Shown: positions 32,045 through 39,615 of the stretch, piece by piece | Numbering within the stretch: the stretch's first letter is position 1 | Layout of the letters: every line of letters begins with the position of its first letter | NCBI RefSeq assembly: GCF_003112535.1 | Contig: NZ_BEWA01000014.1 | Span: 124,001-188,000, forward strand | DNA: 64,000 nucleotides | Origin: Streptomyces rishiriensis | GTDB lineage: Bacteria > Actinomycetota > Actinomycetes > Streptomycetales > Streptomycetaceae | Reading direction: 5' to 3' | Translations under genes and position numbers: made by a program | The notes under the pieces: generated by a model | Databases searched by the model: none | What the model was told of the DNA's origin: nothing | The model's input: only the letters and a program-made list of their open reading frames with translations

Positions 32045-33496
32045 ATGATCGAATTACCGGACCTCGTGGCCGGCGCCCTGGCCGCCGGCACACTGTCCGC
32101 GTTCGCCCTCGGCGGCGGGCTGGCGCGTTCACGGCGGCGACAGAACCGGCAGCTCGCGGAGATCGCCGCGCTGCGCACCCGACTCGACGGCACCGCACGG
32201 GCGTTCACGGCCGAGGTCGAGCATCTGGCGACGCAGCGCGTGCCGGCCGCCGCGCGCCAGGTGGCCCACCCGCACCTGGCCGTGCCCGGGCCCCTCCAGC
32301 CGCTCACCGCCGGCACCCCGCTGGGCATCGCCCTGGAGAACGCGGTGCTGGCGCTGCAGTCCGAGGCTGCCGCCCAGCGCACCCGGATCGACGCCGCGGC
32401 GCAGGCCGGCATGCGGGGCGCCGTCCGGGAGATCCAGGCCGCCCTGTACCGGCTGCAGGACGCGCTGCGCGGTCTCCAACAGCGTTACGACGATCCGGAG
32501 CTGGCGCAGACCCTGTTCCGGCTGGACCACGAGAACGAGCAGTCGCTGCGCCGCGCGCAGGTCGCGGCCGTGGTGTGCGGCGCCTGGGTCGGGCTGGCAC
32601 GCGAGGAGTCGCACCTGGTGGACGCGGTGACCGGCGGCCAGGCGCGGCTCGCGGGCTATCAGCGGGTCCAGGTCCACAACCACCTCGAACCCGGAACGGC
32701 CCTGGTCTCGCACGCCGTGGAGCCGGTGGCCGTCATCGTCGCCGAGCTGCTCGACAACGCGCTCCGGCACTCCGCCCCCGACACCGACGTCGTGGTCAGC
32801 CTGGAGCACGTCCATCACGGGGTGTGCGTCACCGTCGACGACGCGGGCCTGGGCATGACGCACGACGAACGGGAGCGCGCCCAGCGGCTGGTGGCCGGCG
32901 ACGATCCCATCCTGCTCACCGACCTCGGCGACCCGCCGCGCATGGGCCTCGCCGCGATCGGACGGCTGACCAGGCAGTTCGACCTGAGTGTCGACCTCTC
33001 CTCGGCCTCCCCCTACGGCGGCGTGCGCGCGGTGCTGCGGGTCGACAGCCATCTCCTCAGCCGCCTCGACCCGGCCGACCGGCCACCGGCCGCGAGCGCA
33101 CCGCGCACGACGCGCACGACGCGCAGGACGGCCCCCGACCGGGCCGCCGCCCCCACCCCCGCCCACGCCTACGGGACGGAGGCCGGCGCTCCGGAGGCGC
33201 CGCCCGGGCACCGGGAACCGCAGGACGACGAGGGCGACGGACTGCCGCAGCGCCGGCGTCGCACCAGGACCGCGGCCCCGGCACCGGCGGCGGCGCCGGC
33301 GCGCAGTCCCGCGCGCCGCCCGGAGGACGCCGCGGCCGCCCTCGGCGCGCTGCAGTCCGGCACCGCCGCGGCGCGCGCCGCCGCCGGGGACCCCGGCGAC
33401 AGCCCCCGCCCGCACGCCGCAGCCGACCACACCGACCGGAACAACGACATCGACCACATCGACCACATCGACGACGAAGGGGGCGCGGCCAGATGA
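32045..33496 (+). CDS. cvnA: Conservon sensor histidine-kinase-like protein CvnA
   Basis: 483 aa. One N-terminal membrane segment (LVAGALAAGTLSAFALGGGL) with almost nothing outside the membrane is followed by a coiled region. A dimerisation-type helix pair with LFRLDHENEQSLRR may hold the phospho-acceptor-like His. The GHKL ATPase domain has N box VAELLDNALRHSAPDT, G1 VDDAGLGM and G2-like RMGLAAIGRLTRQF. The last ~140 residues are Arg/Ala/Pro-rich with charged clusters and likely disordered. Known CvnA proteins anchor a complex of CvnB, CvnC and the GTPase CvnD at the membrane. It overlaps cvnB by four bases. The extracellular sensor domain found in some CvnA proteins is absent here. Confidence 0.9.
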   Translation: MIELPDLVAGALAAGTLSAFALGGGLARSRRRQNRQLAEIAALRTRLDGTARAFTAEVEHLATQRVPAAARQVAHPHLAVPGPLQPLTAGTPLGIALENAVLALQSEAAAQRTRIDAAAQAGMRGAVREIQAALYRLQDALRGLQQRYDDPELAQTLFRLDHENEQSLRRAQVAAVVCGAWVGLAREESHLVDAVTGGQARLAGYQRVQVHNHLEPGTALVSHAVEPVAVIVAELLDNALRHSAPDTDVVVSLEHVHHGVCVTVDDAGLGMTHDERERAQRLVAGDDPILLTDLGDPPRMGLAAIGRLTRQFDLSVDLSSASPYGGVRAVLRVDSHLLSRLDPADRPPAASAPRTTRTTRRTAPDRAAAPTPAHAYGTEAGAPEAPPGHREPQDDEGDGLPQRRRRTRTAAPAPAAAPARSPARRPEDAAAALGALQSGTAAARAAAGDPGDSPRPHAAADHTDRNNDIDHIDHIDDEGGAAR

Positions 33497-33915
33497 CCAG
33501 CCGCAACACGGGCGACACGGCATGGGTGCTGGAGCCGATCCTGCAGGTGCCGCACGTGCTGGCCGCCGTCATGCTGACCCGGGACGGTCTCGTGACGGGG
33601 TACACCGACGCCCTGTCCCAGCCCTCGGCGGAGCGGGTGGCCGCCATCACCAGCACCGTGCAGGGCGCCTGTCGTACGGCGGCGGCCGCGTTCGCGGACC
33701 GGGAGCGCGCCGAGGTACGGCAGATCGTCATCGAGTCCGACCACGGGTACGTGCTGATCGTGCCGACCGACCACGGCACCTGCGTGGCCGCTTACGGCGA
33801 CGCGGAGGTGCGGCTGGACCTGCTGGCCCACCGGCTGCACTCGCAGGTGGCGCGACTGGGCGAGAAGGCCATGGCGGCCGCGGCCCGAGGAGCCGACGAC
33901 AACCCTCCGGCATGA
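33493..33915 (+). CDS. cvnB: Conservon roadblock/LC7 protein CvnB
   Basis: 140 aa; the start ATG overlaps the cvnA stop (ATGA). A roadblock domain is clear: WVLEPILQVPHVLAAVMLTRDGLVTGYTDALSQPSAERVAAITSTVQGACRTAAAAF...RQIVIESDHGYVLIVPTDHGTCVAAYGDAEVRLDLLAHRLHSQVARLG. In studied conservons CvnB works with CvnD as a GTPase-regulating pair, similar to MglB with MglA in myxobacteria. It overlaps cvnC by four bases, so all members are made in fixed proportion. Confidence 0.92.
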   Translation: MTSRNTGDTAWVLEPILQVPHVLAAVMLTRDGLVTGYTDALSQPSAERVAAITSTVQGACRTAAAAFADRERAEVRQIVIESDHGYVLIVPTDHGTCVAAYGDAEVRLDLLAHRLHSQVARLGEKAMAAAARGADDNPPA

Positions 33916-34277
33916 CCGGCCGCCCGGCCGGCCGGCCCCTGGTTCCCGCCTACCTGTCGACCGGCGGCGTGACCCGGCCCAGCCGCCCGCACCTGGAGCG
34001 GCTTTCGGTGCTCGCCCGCAGCGGCGAGCCGCCGCCCGCGGGGCTCCCCGCCGCCGAACTCGCCCTGCTGGACAGTCTGGAGGGCGGCTCGCTCGCCGTG
34101 GTGGAGGCGGCCGCGCTGCTCCGGCTGCCGGTCTCCGCCGTGCGGGTGCTGGCGGCCGACCTCGTCGACCGGGACCTGGTCCTCGCCCGCGCGCCGATTC
34201 CGCCCGCCGAACGGTACGACCCCGACCTGCTGAAAAGAGTGGCCGATGGCCTCCGCGCCCTCAAGCTCCGCCCGTAG
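33912..34277 (+). CDS. cvnC: Conservon DUF742 protein CvnC
   Basis: 121 aa. The sequence LVPAYLSTGGVTRPSRPHLERLSVLARSG...ELALLDSLEGGSLAVVEAAALLRLPVSAVRVLAADLVDRDLVLARAPI is a DUF742 domain, essentially a winged helix-like fold. RPYxxTGGRT is the usual start; here it reads VPAYLSTGGVTRP. It is thought to be the third soluble member of the conservon complex. Its end overlaps the GTPase gene by 32 bases, in a different frame. Confidence 0.92.
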   Translation: MTGRPAGRPLVPAYLSTGGVTRPSRPHLERLSVLARSGEPPPAGLPAAELALLDSLEGGSLAVVEAAALLRLPVSAVRVLAADLVDRDLVLARAPIPPAERYDPDLLKRVADGLRALKLRP

Positions 34278-34872
34278 CGCCGGCGCGACCGGCGCCGTCC
34301 ACCTGCCCGACACCGACCGCGACCTGGTGAAGATCCTGGTCGCGGGGCCGTTCGGGGTGGGCAAGACGACCCTCATCGACTCGGTGTCGGAGATCCGGCC
34401 GCTGCACACCGAGGAACCCCTGTCCGAGGCGTCCGCGGGCGTGGACGACGTGGCCGGCGTGCGGGAGAAGTCCACGACGACCGTCGCCATCGACTTCGGC
34501 CGCATCAGCCTGCCCGGCGGCGTCGTGCTGTACCTGTTCGGCACGCCCGGCCAGGAGCGCTTCCGGGCGCTGTGGGACGACATCGCGCACGGCGCGCTGG
34601 GGGCCCTCGTCCTGGTCGACAGCCGCCGGCTCGACGCGTCGTTCGACGTGCTGGGGCTGGTCGAGGAGAGCGGACTGCCGTACGCGGTGGCCTTCAACGC
34701 CTTCCCCGACGCACCGCGCCACTACGGCGAGGAACGGCTGCGCCGGGCGCTGGACCTGGAGCCGGGGACGCCGATGGTGACCTGCGACGCCCGCGACACG
34801 AACTCCTCGGTCGACGCGCTGCTCGCACTGGTCGACCATCTCGTCGGGCGCTTCCCGGCGGAGGCCCGGTGA
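34246..34872 (+). CDS. cvnD: Conservon small GTPase CvnD
   Basis: 208 aa. P-loop GPFGVGKTT is at residues 34-42, a switch-I Thr lies in KSTTTVAIDFG, and the switch-II motif GTPGQE at 99-104 replaces the DTAGQE of Ras. The G4 base-recognition motif that is normally NKxD reads NAFPDA at 151-156, so the Lys is missing; G5 is probably TCDARD. It switches between nucleotide states under control of CvnB/CvnA and signals to an unknown effector. The loss of the G4 Lys may lower or relax guanine specificity. The stop overlaps the first P450 start (GTGA). Confidence 0.92.
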   Translation: MASAPSSSARSAGATGAVHLPDTDRDLVKILVAGPFGVGKTTLIDSVSEIRPLHTEEPLSEASAGVDDVAGVREKSTTTVAIDFGRISLPGGVVLYLFGTPGQERFRALWDDIAHGALGALVLVDSRRLDASFDVLGLVEESGLPYAVAFNAFPDAPRHYGEERLRRALDLEPGTPMVTCDARDTNSSVDALLALVDHLVGRFPAEAR

Positions 34873-36131
34873 ACGCCTGTCCCGCCGACCGGCGCGCCTT
34901 CACCCGGACCGCGCCCGTACGGCTGTGGGAGGACGGCTTCGCGTCGGACCCGCACCGCTACTACGCCGCGCTGCGCTCCCAAGGAGTCGTCGGGTGGGCC
35001 GAGTTGGCGCCCGGGGTGCCCGCGTACGTGGTCACCGAGCGGCGGGCGGCGCTGGACGTGCTGCACGACACCGAGACGTTCTCGCACGATCCACGGGCCT
35101 GGGAGGCCACCGTGCCCGCGGACTCGCCGGTGCTGGGGATGATGCGGTGGCGGCCCAACGCCCTCTTCGCCGACGGTGCGGAGCACCTGCGCTACCGGAC
35201 CACCCTCATCGACGTCTTCGACCTGGTCGAACCGCACGACCTGCGCGGGCGCGTGCACCGGGCGGTACGGCTGCTGGCCGGCCGCATCGGTCCGCGCGGC
35301 GAGGCCGACCTGGTAGCGGACTTCGCGCGGCCGGTGATCGCCCTGGTGCTCAACGACCTGTTCGGGCTGCCCGACAGCCAGGGCGACCGGCTCAACGAGG
35401 GCCTGGGCAAGATGATGGAGGGCGGGGCGCAGGCCGCCGAGGGCGAGGCGCAGTACGCCCAGTACGTGCTGGAGCTCATCGCGGCCAAGGCCGCCCGGCG
35501 CGGCGACGACCTGCCCAGCCATCTGCTGGACCACCCGGCCGGACTGACCCGGGAGGAGGTCACCTGGCAGGTGTTCCTCACCCTCGGCGCCGGCTACGAG
35601 CCGACCGCCAACCTGCTGTCGAACACCCTGTCCAGGATCCTGGGCAACCCGGCGTACTACTCCACGCTCACCAGCGGCGCCCGTCCGGTCATGGACGCGG
35701 TGGTGGAGGTGCTGCACCACGAGACTCCGCTGGCGAACTACGGCGTCTACTACGTCCGCAGGCCCGTCTCCTTCCACGGGGTGTGGCTGAGGGAGGCGGT
35801 GCCGGTCGTGGTCTCGTACGGGGCGCTCGGGCGGTTCGCCGAGCGGGAGGACGTCGCCGGCCGGCATCCCGCCGACGCCTCGCATCTGTCGTGGGGCGCC
35901 GGGGCGCACGCCTGTCCGGCCAAGCAGCACACACTGCTGCTCGTCACCGAGGCGATCGAGCAACTCACCCAGTGGCTGCCCGACCTGGACCCCGTGCTGC
36001 CCCGCGAACGGCTGGCCTGGCGGCCGGGCCCGTTCCACCGCTCGCTGAGCGCGCTGCCCGTCCGTTTCAGCCCCCGCTCCCCCGCCACCGCCTCCGCCGC
36101 CTCCTCCCCCTCGCAAGGAGCCCGTCCGTGA
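34869..36131 (+). CDS. Cytochrome P450 lacking the ExxR motif (CYP157-like)
   Basis: 420 aa, GTG start overlapping cvnD. The axial haem ligand is Cys349 in SWGAGAHACPAKQ (the usual Phe at the start of the motif is Trp, and the Gly after Cys is Pro). The I-helix reads GAGYEPT instead of AGxET. The K-helix reads VVEVLHHETP: Glu280 is there, but the Arg three places on is His283, so ExxR is broken. CYP157 enzymes of streptomycete conservons are known to lack this motif and sit beside a CYP154, as here. Catalytic ability is therefore uncertain; a structural or sensory role is possible. Its stop overlaps the second P450. Confidence 0.9.
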   Translation: MNACPADRRAFTRTAPVRLWEDGFASDPHRYYAALRSQGVVGWAELAPGVPAYVVTERRAALDVLHDTETFSHDPRAWEATVPADSPVLGMMRWRPNALFADGAEHLRYRTTLIDVFDLVEPHDLRGRVHRAVRLLAGRIGPRGEADLVADFARPVIALVLNDLFGLPDSQGDRLNEGLGKMMEGGAQAAEGEAQYAQYVLELIAAKAARRGDDLPSHLLDHPAGLTREEVTWQVFLTLGAGYEPTANLLSNTLSRILGNPAYYSTLTSGARPVMDAVVEVLHHETPLANYGVYYVRRPVSFHGVWLREAVPVVVSYGALGRFAEREDVAGRHPADASHLSWGAGAHACPAKQHTLLLVTEAIEQLTQWLPDLDPVLPRERLAWRPGPFHRSLSALPVRFSPRSPATASAASSPSQGARP

Positions 36132-37360
36132 CCGTGACCGACCGCATCGCCCTCGACCCGTTCGGCGCCGATGTGCACGCCGAGAGCGCCCGGCTGCGCG
36201 CGCTCGGCCCGATCGTGCCCGTCGAACTGCCGGGCGGCATTCCGGCCTGGGCGCCCACCGGGTACGACACCCTCAAGGCACTGATCCTGGACCCGCAGGT
36301 CAGCAAGGATCCCCGACGGCACTGGCGGCACTGGCCGGAGCTGGCCGAACACCCCTCCTGGGGCTGGATCCTGGGCTGGGTCGGCGTGATCAACATGCTC
36401 TCCACCTACGGCGCCGACCACGCGCGGCTGCGCCGGCTGGTGGCGCCGAGCTTCACCCACCGGCGCACCGAGGCGCTGCGCGAGCGCGTGGAGGCGATCA
36501 CCACCGAACTGCTCGACGCCCTCGCCCGGGACGCCGACGGCGGGTCGGCGGTGGACTTGAAGGCCGCGTTCGCCCACCCGCTGCCGATGCGGATCATCTG
36601 CGAACTCTTCGGCGTCCCGGAGGAGTTGAGGCCCGCCACCGGTCGGCTCATCGCGGCGATCATGGACACCTCCGATCCGAGTGCGGAGCACGCCGCGTTC
36701 GTGCAGGAGCAGATCGGCACGGTGCTGGGCTCGCTCATCGCCCACAAGAGCGGGCAGCCCGGCGACGACCTGACGACCGAGCTGATCCGGGTGCGTGACG
36801 AGGAGGGCGACCGGCTGAGCGACGAGGAGCTGCTGTACACGTTGCTGCTGGTCATCGGGGCCGGCTTCGAGACGACCGTGAACCTCGTCGGGAACGCGGC
36901 GGTGGCGCTGCTGCGCCGGCCCGAGCAGCTGGCGGCCGTGCGCCGGGGCGAGATCGGCTGGGACGCCGTCGTGGACGAGACGCTGCGGCTGTATCCGTCG
37001 ATCGCCACGCTGCCGCTGCGCTTCGCCGTGAGCGATCTGAAGGTCGGCGACGTGACGATCCCGGCCGGCGACGCCATCATCACGACCTACGCGGCGGCGA
37101 ACGCGGACCCGGCTCATTACGGGCCGGACGCCGAGGAGTTCGACGCGGCCCGCGGGGCGGAGGACCATCTGGCCTTCGGGATCGGCGTGCACCGGTGCAT
37201 CGGGGCGCCCCTGGCCCGTATGGAGGCGCTCACGGCGCTTCCGGCCCTGTTCGAGCGGTTCCCCGGACTGCGGCTGGACACCGCGGCCGGGGAGTTGCAG
37301 CAGGTTCCCTCGTTCATCGCGTGCGGCTGGCGGGAGATCCCGGTCAGGCTGCGCGGCTGA
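36128..37360 (+). CDS. Cytochrome P450 (CYP154-like), conservon-linked
   Basis: 410 aa, GTG start overlapping the first P450 stop (GTGA). All canonical motifs are intact: I-helix GAGFETT, K-helix DETLRLYP (Glu284 to Arg287), haem loop HLAFGIGVHRCIGAPLARME with Cys357. It should be a soluble oxygenase needing ferredoxin and reductase, which are not encoded nearby. In other streptomycetes this pairing of an ExxR-less P450 and a CYP154 closes certain conservons. It is the last gene of the six-gene overlapped operon. Confidence 0.93.
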   Translation: MTVTDRIALDPFGADVHAESARLRALGPIVPVELPGGIPAWAPTGYDTLKALILDPQVSKDPRRHWRHWPELAEHPSWGWILGWVGVINMLSTYGADHARLRRLVAPSFTHRRTEALRERVEAITTELLDALARDADGGSAVDLKAAFAHPLPMRIICELFGVPEELRPATGRLIAAIMDTSDPSAEHAAFVQEQIGTVLGSLIAHKSGQPGDDLTTELIRVRDEEGDRLSDEELLYTLLLVIGAGFETTVNLVGNAAVALLRRPEQLAAVRRGEIGWDAVVDETLRLYPSIATLPLRFAVSDLKVGDVTIPAGDAIITTYAAANADPAHYGPDAEEFDAARGAEDHLAFGIGVHRCIGAPLARMEALTALPALFERFPGLRLDTAAGELQQVPSFIACGWREIPVRLRG

Positions 37361-37909
37361 CCGGACGCGAGGGCGCGACCGCTCCTCCTCCGGCGATCGC
37401 CCCCCGGGGTTCCCCGACGCCATGTCCGCGCCTCCGCCGTGCGCGTCGTGCCATCGGCGTGCGCGTCGTGCCGGTGCCCGCTCGGGGTCCGCAGGACTCA
37501 CCTGCGCACGGATGAGTCCCGGCCGCGCCGATGACTCCAGGTGGGTGCCGATGACTCCTGGTGACCGGATTTCGCGCCTCACCTGGGAGAGGTGGCTGCC
37601 GGAGGCGACCGCCACGCGCCGGAGCCTCGCCGCCGCAGACGACGGAGCAGGGGCGGCAGCCGTCGCCGGGCCACCGCCGGACCGCCGCCCGGCCCCCGTG
37701 CGGCCCCGCCCGGCCGAGCGCGTCGGCTGGCGGCCGCACGGCGGCGCACGAGCAGTGGGTGGCCCAGGGGGCGGCCCGAGGCGCGGGGCGGCCACAGCGC
37801 TGCCCTCGGGTCCCGCGCCGGGCCCGTCGGCGTCCGCGGGGCGGGCCTGTCGGCGTCCGCGGGGCGGGCCCGCGCGGTCCCGCCCCTCGGCACGGCATAA
37901 GCTCAGTCA
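37361..37909. other. Repeat-bearing intergenic region
   Basis: 549 bp after the conservon. It is very GC-rich with short direct repeats: GTGCGCGTCGTGCC occurs twice near 37440-37470, GCCGATGACTCC occurs twice near 37530-37560, and a 23-bp tandem repeat lies at 37820-37865. Several frames are open but their translations are Arg/Ala/Pro-rich and not protein-like. Confidence 0.5.
37820..37865. repeat. 23-bp tandem repeat
   Basis: Two adjacent 23-base units (37820-37842 and 37843-37865) differ at one position. They lie 45 bp upstream of the start of the YrdC/Sua5-family gene, so they may overlap its promoter. Confidence 0.7.
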
Positions 37910-38530
37910 ATGGCGAAGTACTACGACGTGCACCCCGACAACCCCCAGCCACGCACCATCTCCCAGGTCGCGGCCGCCATCCGGGCGGACGCGCTGATCG
38001 CGTATCCGACGGATTCCTGCTACGCCCTGGGCTGCCGGCTGGGCAGCAAGGACGGCATCGACCGCATCCGGTCCATCCGCGAGCTCGACGACCGGCACCA
38101 CTTCACGCTGGTCTGCCAGGACTTCGCGCAGCTCGGCCAGTTCGTCCGGGTCGACAAGGACGTGTTCCGCGCGGTCAAGGCGTCGACGCCCGGCAGTTAC
38201 ACCTTCATCCTCCCGGCGACGAAGGAGGTGCCGCGCATGCTCCAGCACCCGAAGAAGAAGACGGTGGGCGTGCGCATCCCGGACCACGTGGTCACCCAGG
38301 CCCTGCTGGCCGAGCTCGGCGAACCGCTGCTGTCCAGCACTCTGTTGCTGCCCGGCGAGGACGAGCCGATGACCCAGGGCTGGGAGATCAAGGACAGGCT
38401 CGACCACGTGGTGGACGGCGTGCTCGACTCCGGGGAATGCGGGACCGAGCCGACGACGGTGATCGACTTCTCCGAGGGCGAGGCGCAGATCGTGCGGTAC
38501 GGGGCGGGCGACCCCTCGCGGTTCGAGTAG
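37910..38530 (+). CDS. YrdC/Sua5-family protein (YciO-type threonylcarbamoyl-AMP synthase-like)
   Basis: 206 aa. The YrdC domain covers residues 12-200. TISQVAAAIRADALIAYPTDSCYALGCRLGSKDGIDRIRSIRELDDRHHFTLVCQDFAQLGQFV has the nucleotide-binding PTDSCYALG loop. GSYTFILPATKEVPRMLQHPKKKTVGVRIPDHVVTQALLAELGEPLLSSTLLLPGEDEP completes the double-wound fold. SuA5/TsaC members make threonylcarbamoyl-AMP for tRNA t6A; YciO-subgroup proteins, which this resembles by its YYDVHPDNPQPRTISQ start, may have a weaker or different activity. No Shine-Dalgarno sequence is visible before the ATG. Transcribed alone. Confidence 0.85.
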   Translation: MAKYYDVHPDNPQPRTISQVAAAIRADALIAYPTDSCYALGCRLGSKDGIDRIRSIRELDDRHHFTLVCQDFAQLGQFVRVDKDVFRAVKASTPGSYTFILPATKEVPRMLQHPKKKTVGVRIPDHVVTQALLAELGEPLLSSTLLLPGEDEPMTQGWEIKDRLDHVVDGVLDSGECGTEPTTVIDFSEGEAQIVRYGAGDPSRFE

Positions 38531-38682
38531 CGGGACCTGCGCAGGGAAGCAGCGGGACCTGCGCCGGGGCCCCTCGCGGCCGGATGATCGGTGCGTGCAA
38601 CGATGAGCCGGTGTCACCGGCCCCGGCCCGGCCGGGACCGTCGACCGCTCGTCGCCGTGCACCGCGCAGAGAGGCTCCCCCC

Positions 38683-39438
38683 ATGACCGCCGTACAGGGA
38701 ACAGCAGTGGACATCCCCACCGGGGACGGCGTCGCCGACGCCTATCTCGCCCGTCCCGCCGACGGCGCGCCCCGCCCGGGCGTGCTGCTCTACCAGGACG
38801 CCTTCGGACTGCGGCCGCATCTGCGGGCGATGGCCGACCGGCTGGCCGAAGCCGGCTACGCGGTGCTCGTCCCCAACCTGTTCTACCGTCACGGACGCGC
38901 CCCCGTGATGGAGTTGCCCGAGTTCATCGACCCGGCGGCGCGCCCGGAGATCTTCGAGACGCTGTACCCGTACGTGCTGGCGCTCACCCCCGAGCTGATC
39001 GTCCGGGACGCCGACGCGTATCTGCGGTGGATACAGGAGAGCCCTCTGGTCGCGGACGGTCCGGTCGCGGTGACCGGATACTGCATGGGCGCCCGGCTCA
39101 CCCTGGCCACCGCCGGCGCCCATCCGGACCGGGTCGCGGCGGCGGCCGGTTTCCACGGCAGCCGTCTCGTCACCGACGCGCCGGACAGCCCGCACCTGGC
39201 CGCCGAGCACATCAGGTGCGAGGTGTACTTCGGTCACGCCGACAACGACCCGGGCCTGCCGCCGGAGCAGATCGCGCGCTTCGAGGAGGCCCTCACGGCC
39301 GCCGGCGTACGGCACACCTGCGAGGTCTACGCCGGCGCCGAGCACGGTTACACGCAGGCCGACACCTCCGCGTACGACGAGGCGGCCGCGGAGCGGCACT
39401 GGACCGCGCTGCTGGACCTGCTGAAGCGGACCTTCTGA
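38683..39438 (+). CDS. Dienelactone hydrolase family protein
   Basis: 251 aa from the ATG at 38683, with GAGAGG 8 nt upstream. Alpha/beta hydrolase with the DLH-type Cys nucleophile in TGYCMGARL (Cys134), the acid probably in FGHADNDPGLP and the His in YAGAEHGYTQ. PGVLLYQDAFGLRPHLRAMADRLAEAGYAVLVPNLFYR is the typical N-terminus. The family opens lactone rings in aromatic degradation, but many paralogs are general carboxyl-ester hydrolases. No other aromatic genes are adjacent, so the substrate is unknown. Confidence 0.9.
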   Translation: MTAVQGTAVDIPTGDGVADAYLARPADGAPRPGVLLYQDAFGLRPHLRAMADRLAEAGYAVLVPNLFYRHGRAPVMELPEFIDPAARPEIFETLYPYVLALTPELIVRDADAYLRWIQESPLVADGPVAVTGYCMGARLTLATAGAHPDRVAAAAGFHGSRLVTDAPDSPHLAAEHIRCEVYFGHADNDPGLPPEQIARFEEALTAAGVRHTCEVYAGAEHGYTQADTSAYDEAAAERHWTALLDLLKRTF

Positions 39439-39480
39439 ACCGTCCGCCGGATCATGGGCCGCGCGCGGCCCGTACGGAAC

Positions 39481-39516
39481 GCCCGTGGCCCGGAAGGGCC
39501 GCGGGCGTCGTCTTTT
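39481..39516 (+). terminator. Rho-independent terminator after dienelactone hydrolase gene
   Basis: An 11-bp stem with one G-T pair (GCCCGTGGCCC with GGGCCGCGGGC, 39481-39506) is followed by a short T-rich tract ending TCTTTT. The tract is a rare feature in this GC-rich window and makes this the most conventional terminator seen. Confidence 0.75.
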
Positions 39517-39526
39517 GCTGAAGTCG

Positions 39527-39569
39527 TTGACATGGGCACTACCCGATGCGACGTTGAGAGCGCTCTCAA
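39527..39569 (+). promoter_or_regulatory. Promoter and perfect 16-bp operator of GH64 glucanase gene
   Basis: TTGACA (39527-39532) is a consensus -35. The matching -10 near 39550 is poor. TTGAGAGCGCTCTCAA (39554-39569) is a perfect palindrome with a central CG. It has the GAGCGCTC core of CebR/CelR-type LacI-family operators (TGGGAGCGCTCCCA), but the outer bases differ. It starts 62 bp ahead of the GH64 start codon, placed to block transcription. Confidence 0.7.
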
Positions 39570-39615
39570 GAAGGTACGGACCAACCCCACAGGCCTACCC
39601 GCACGGAGGTGGAGA

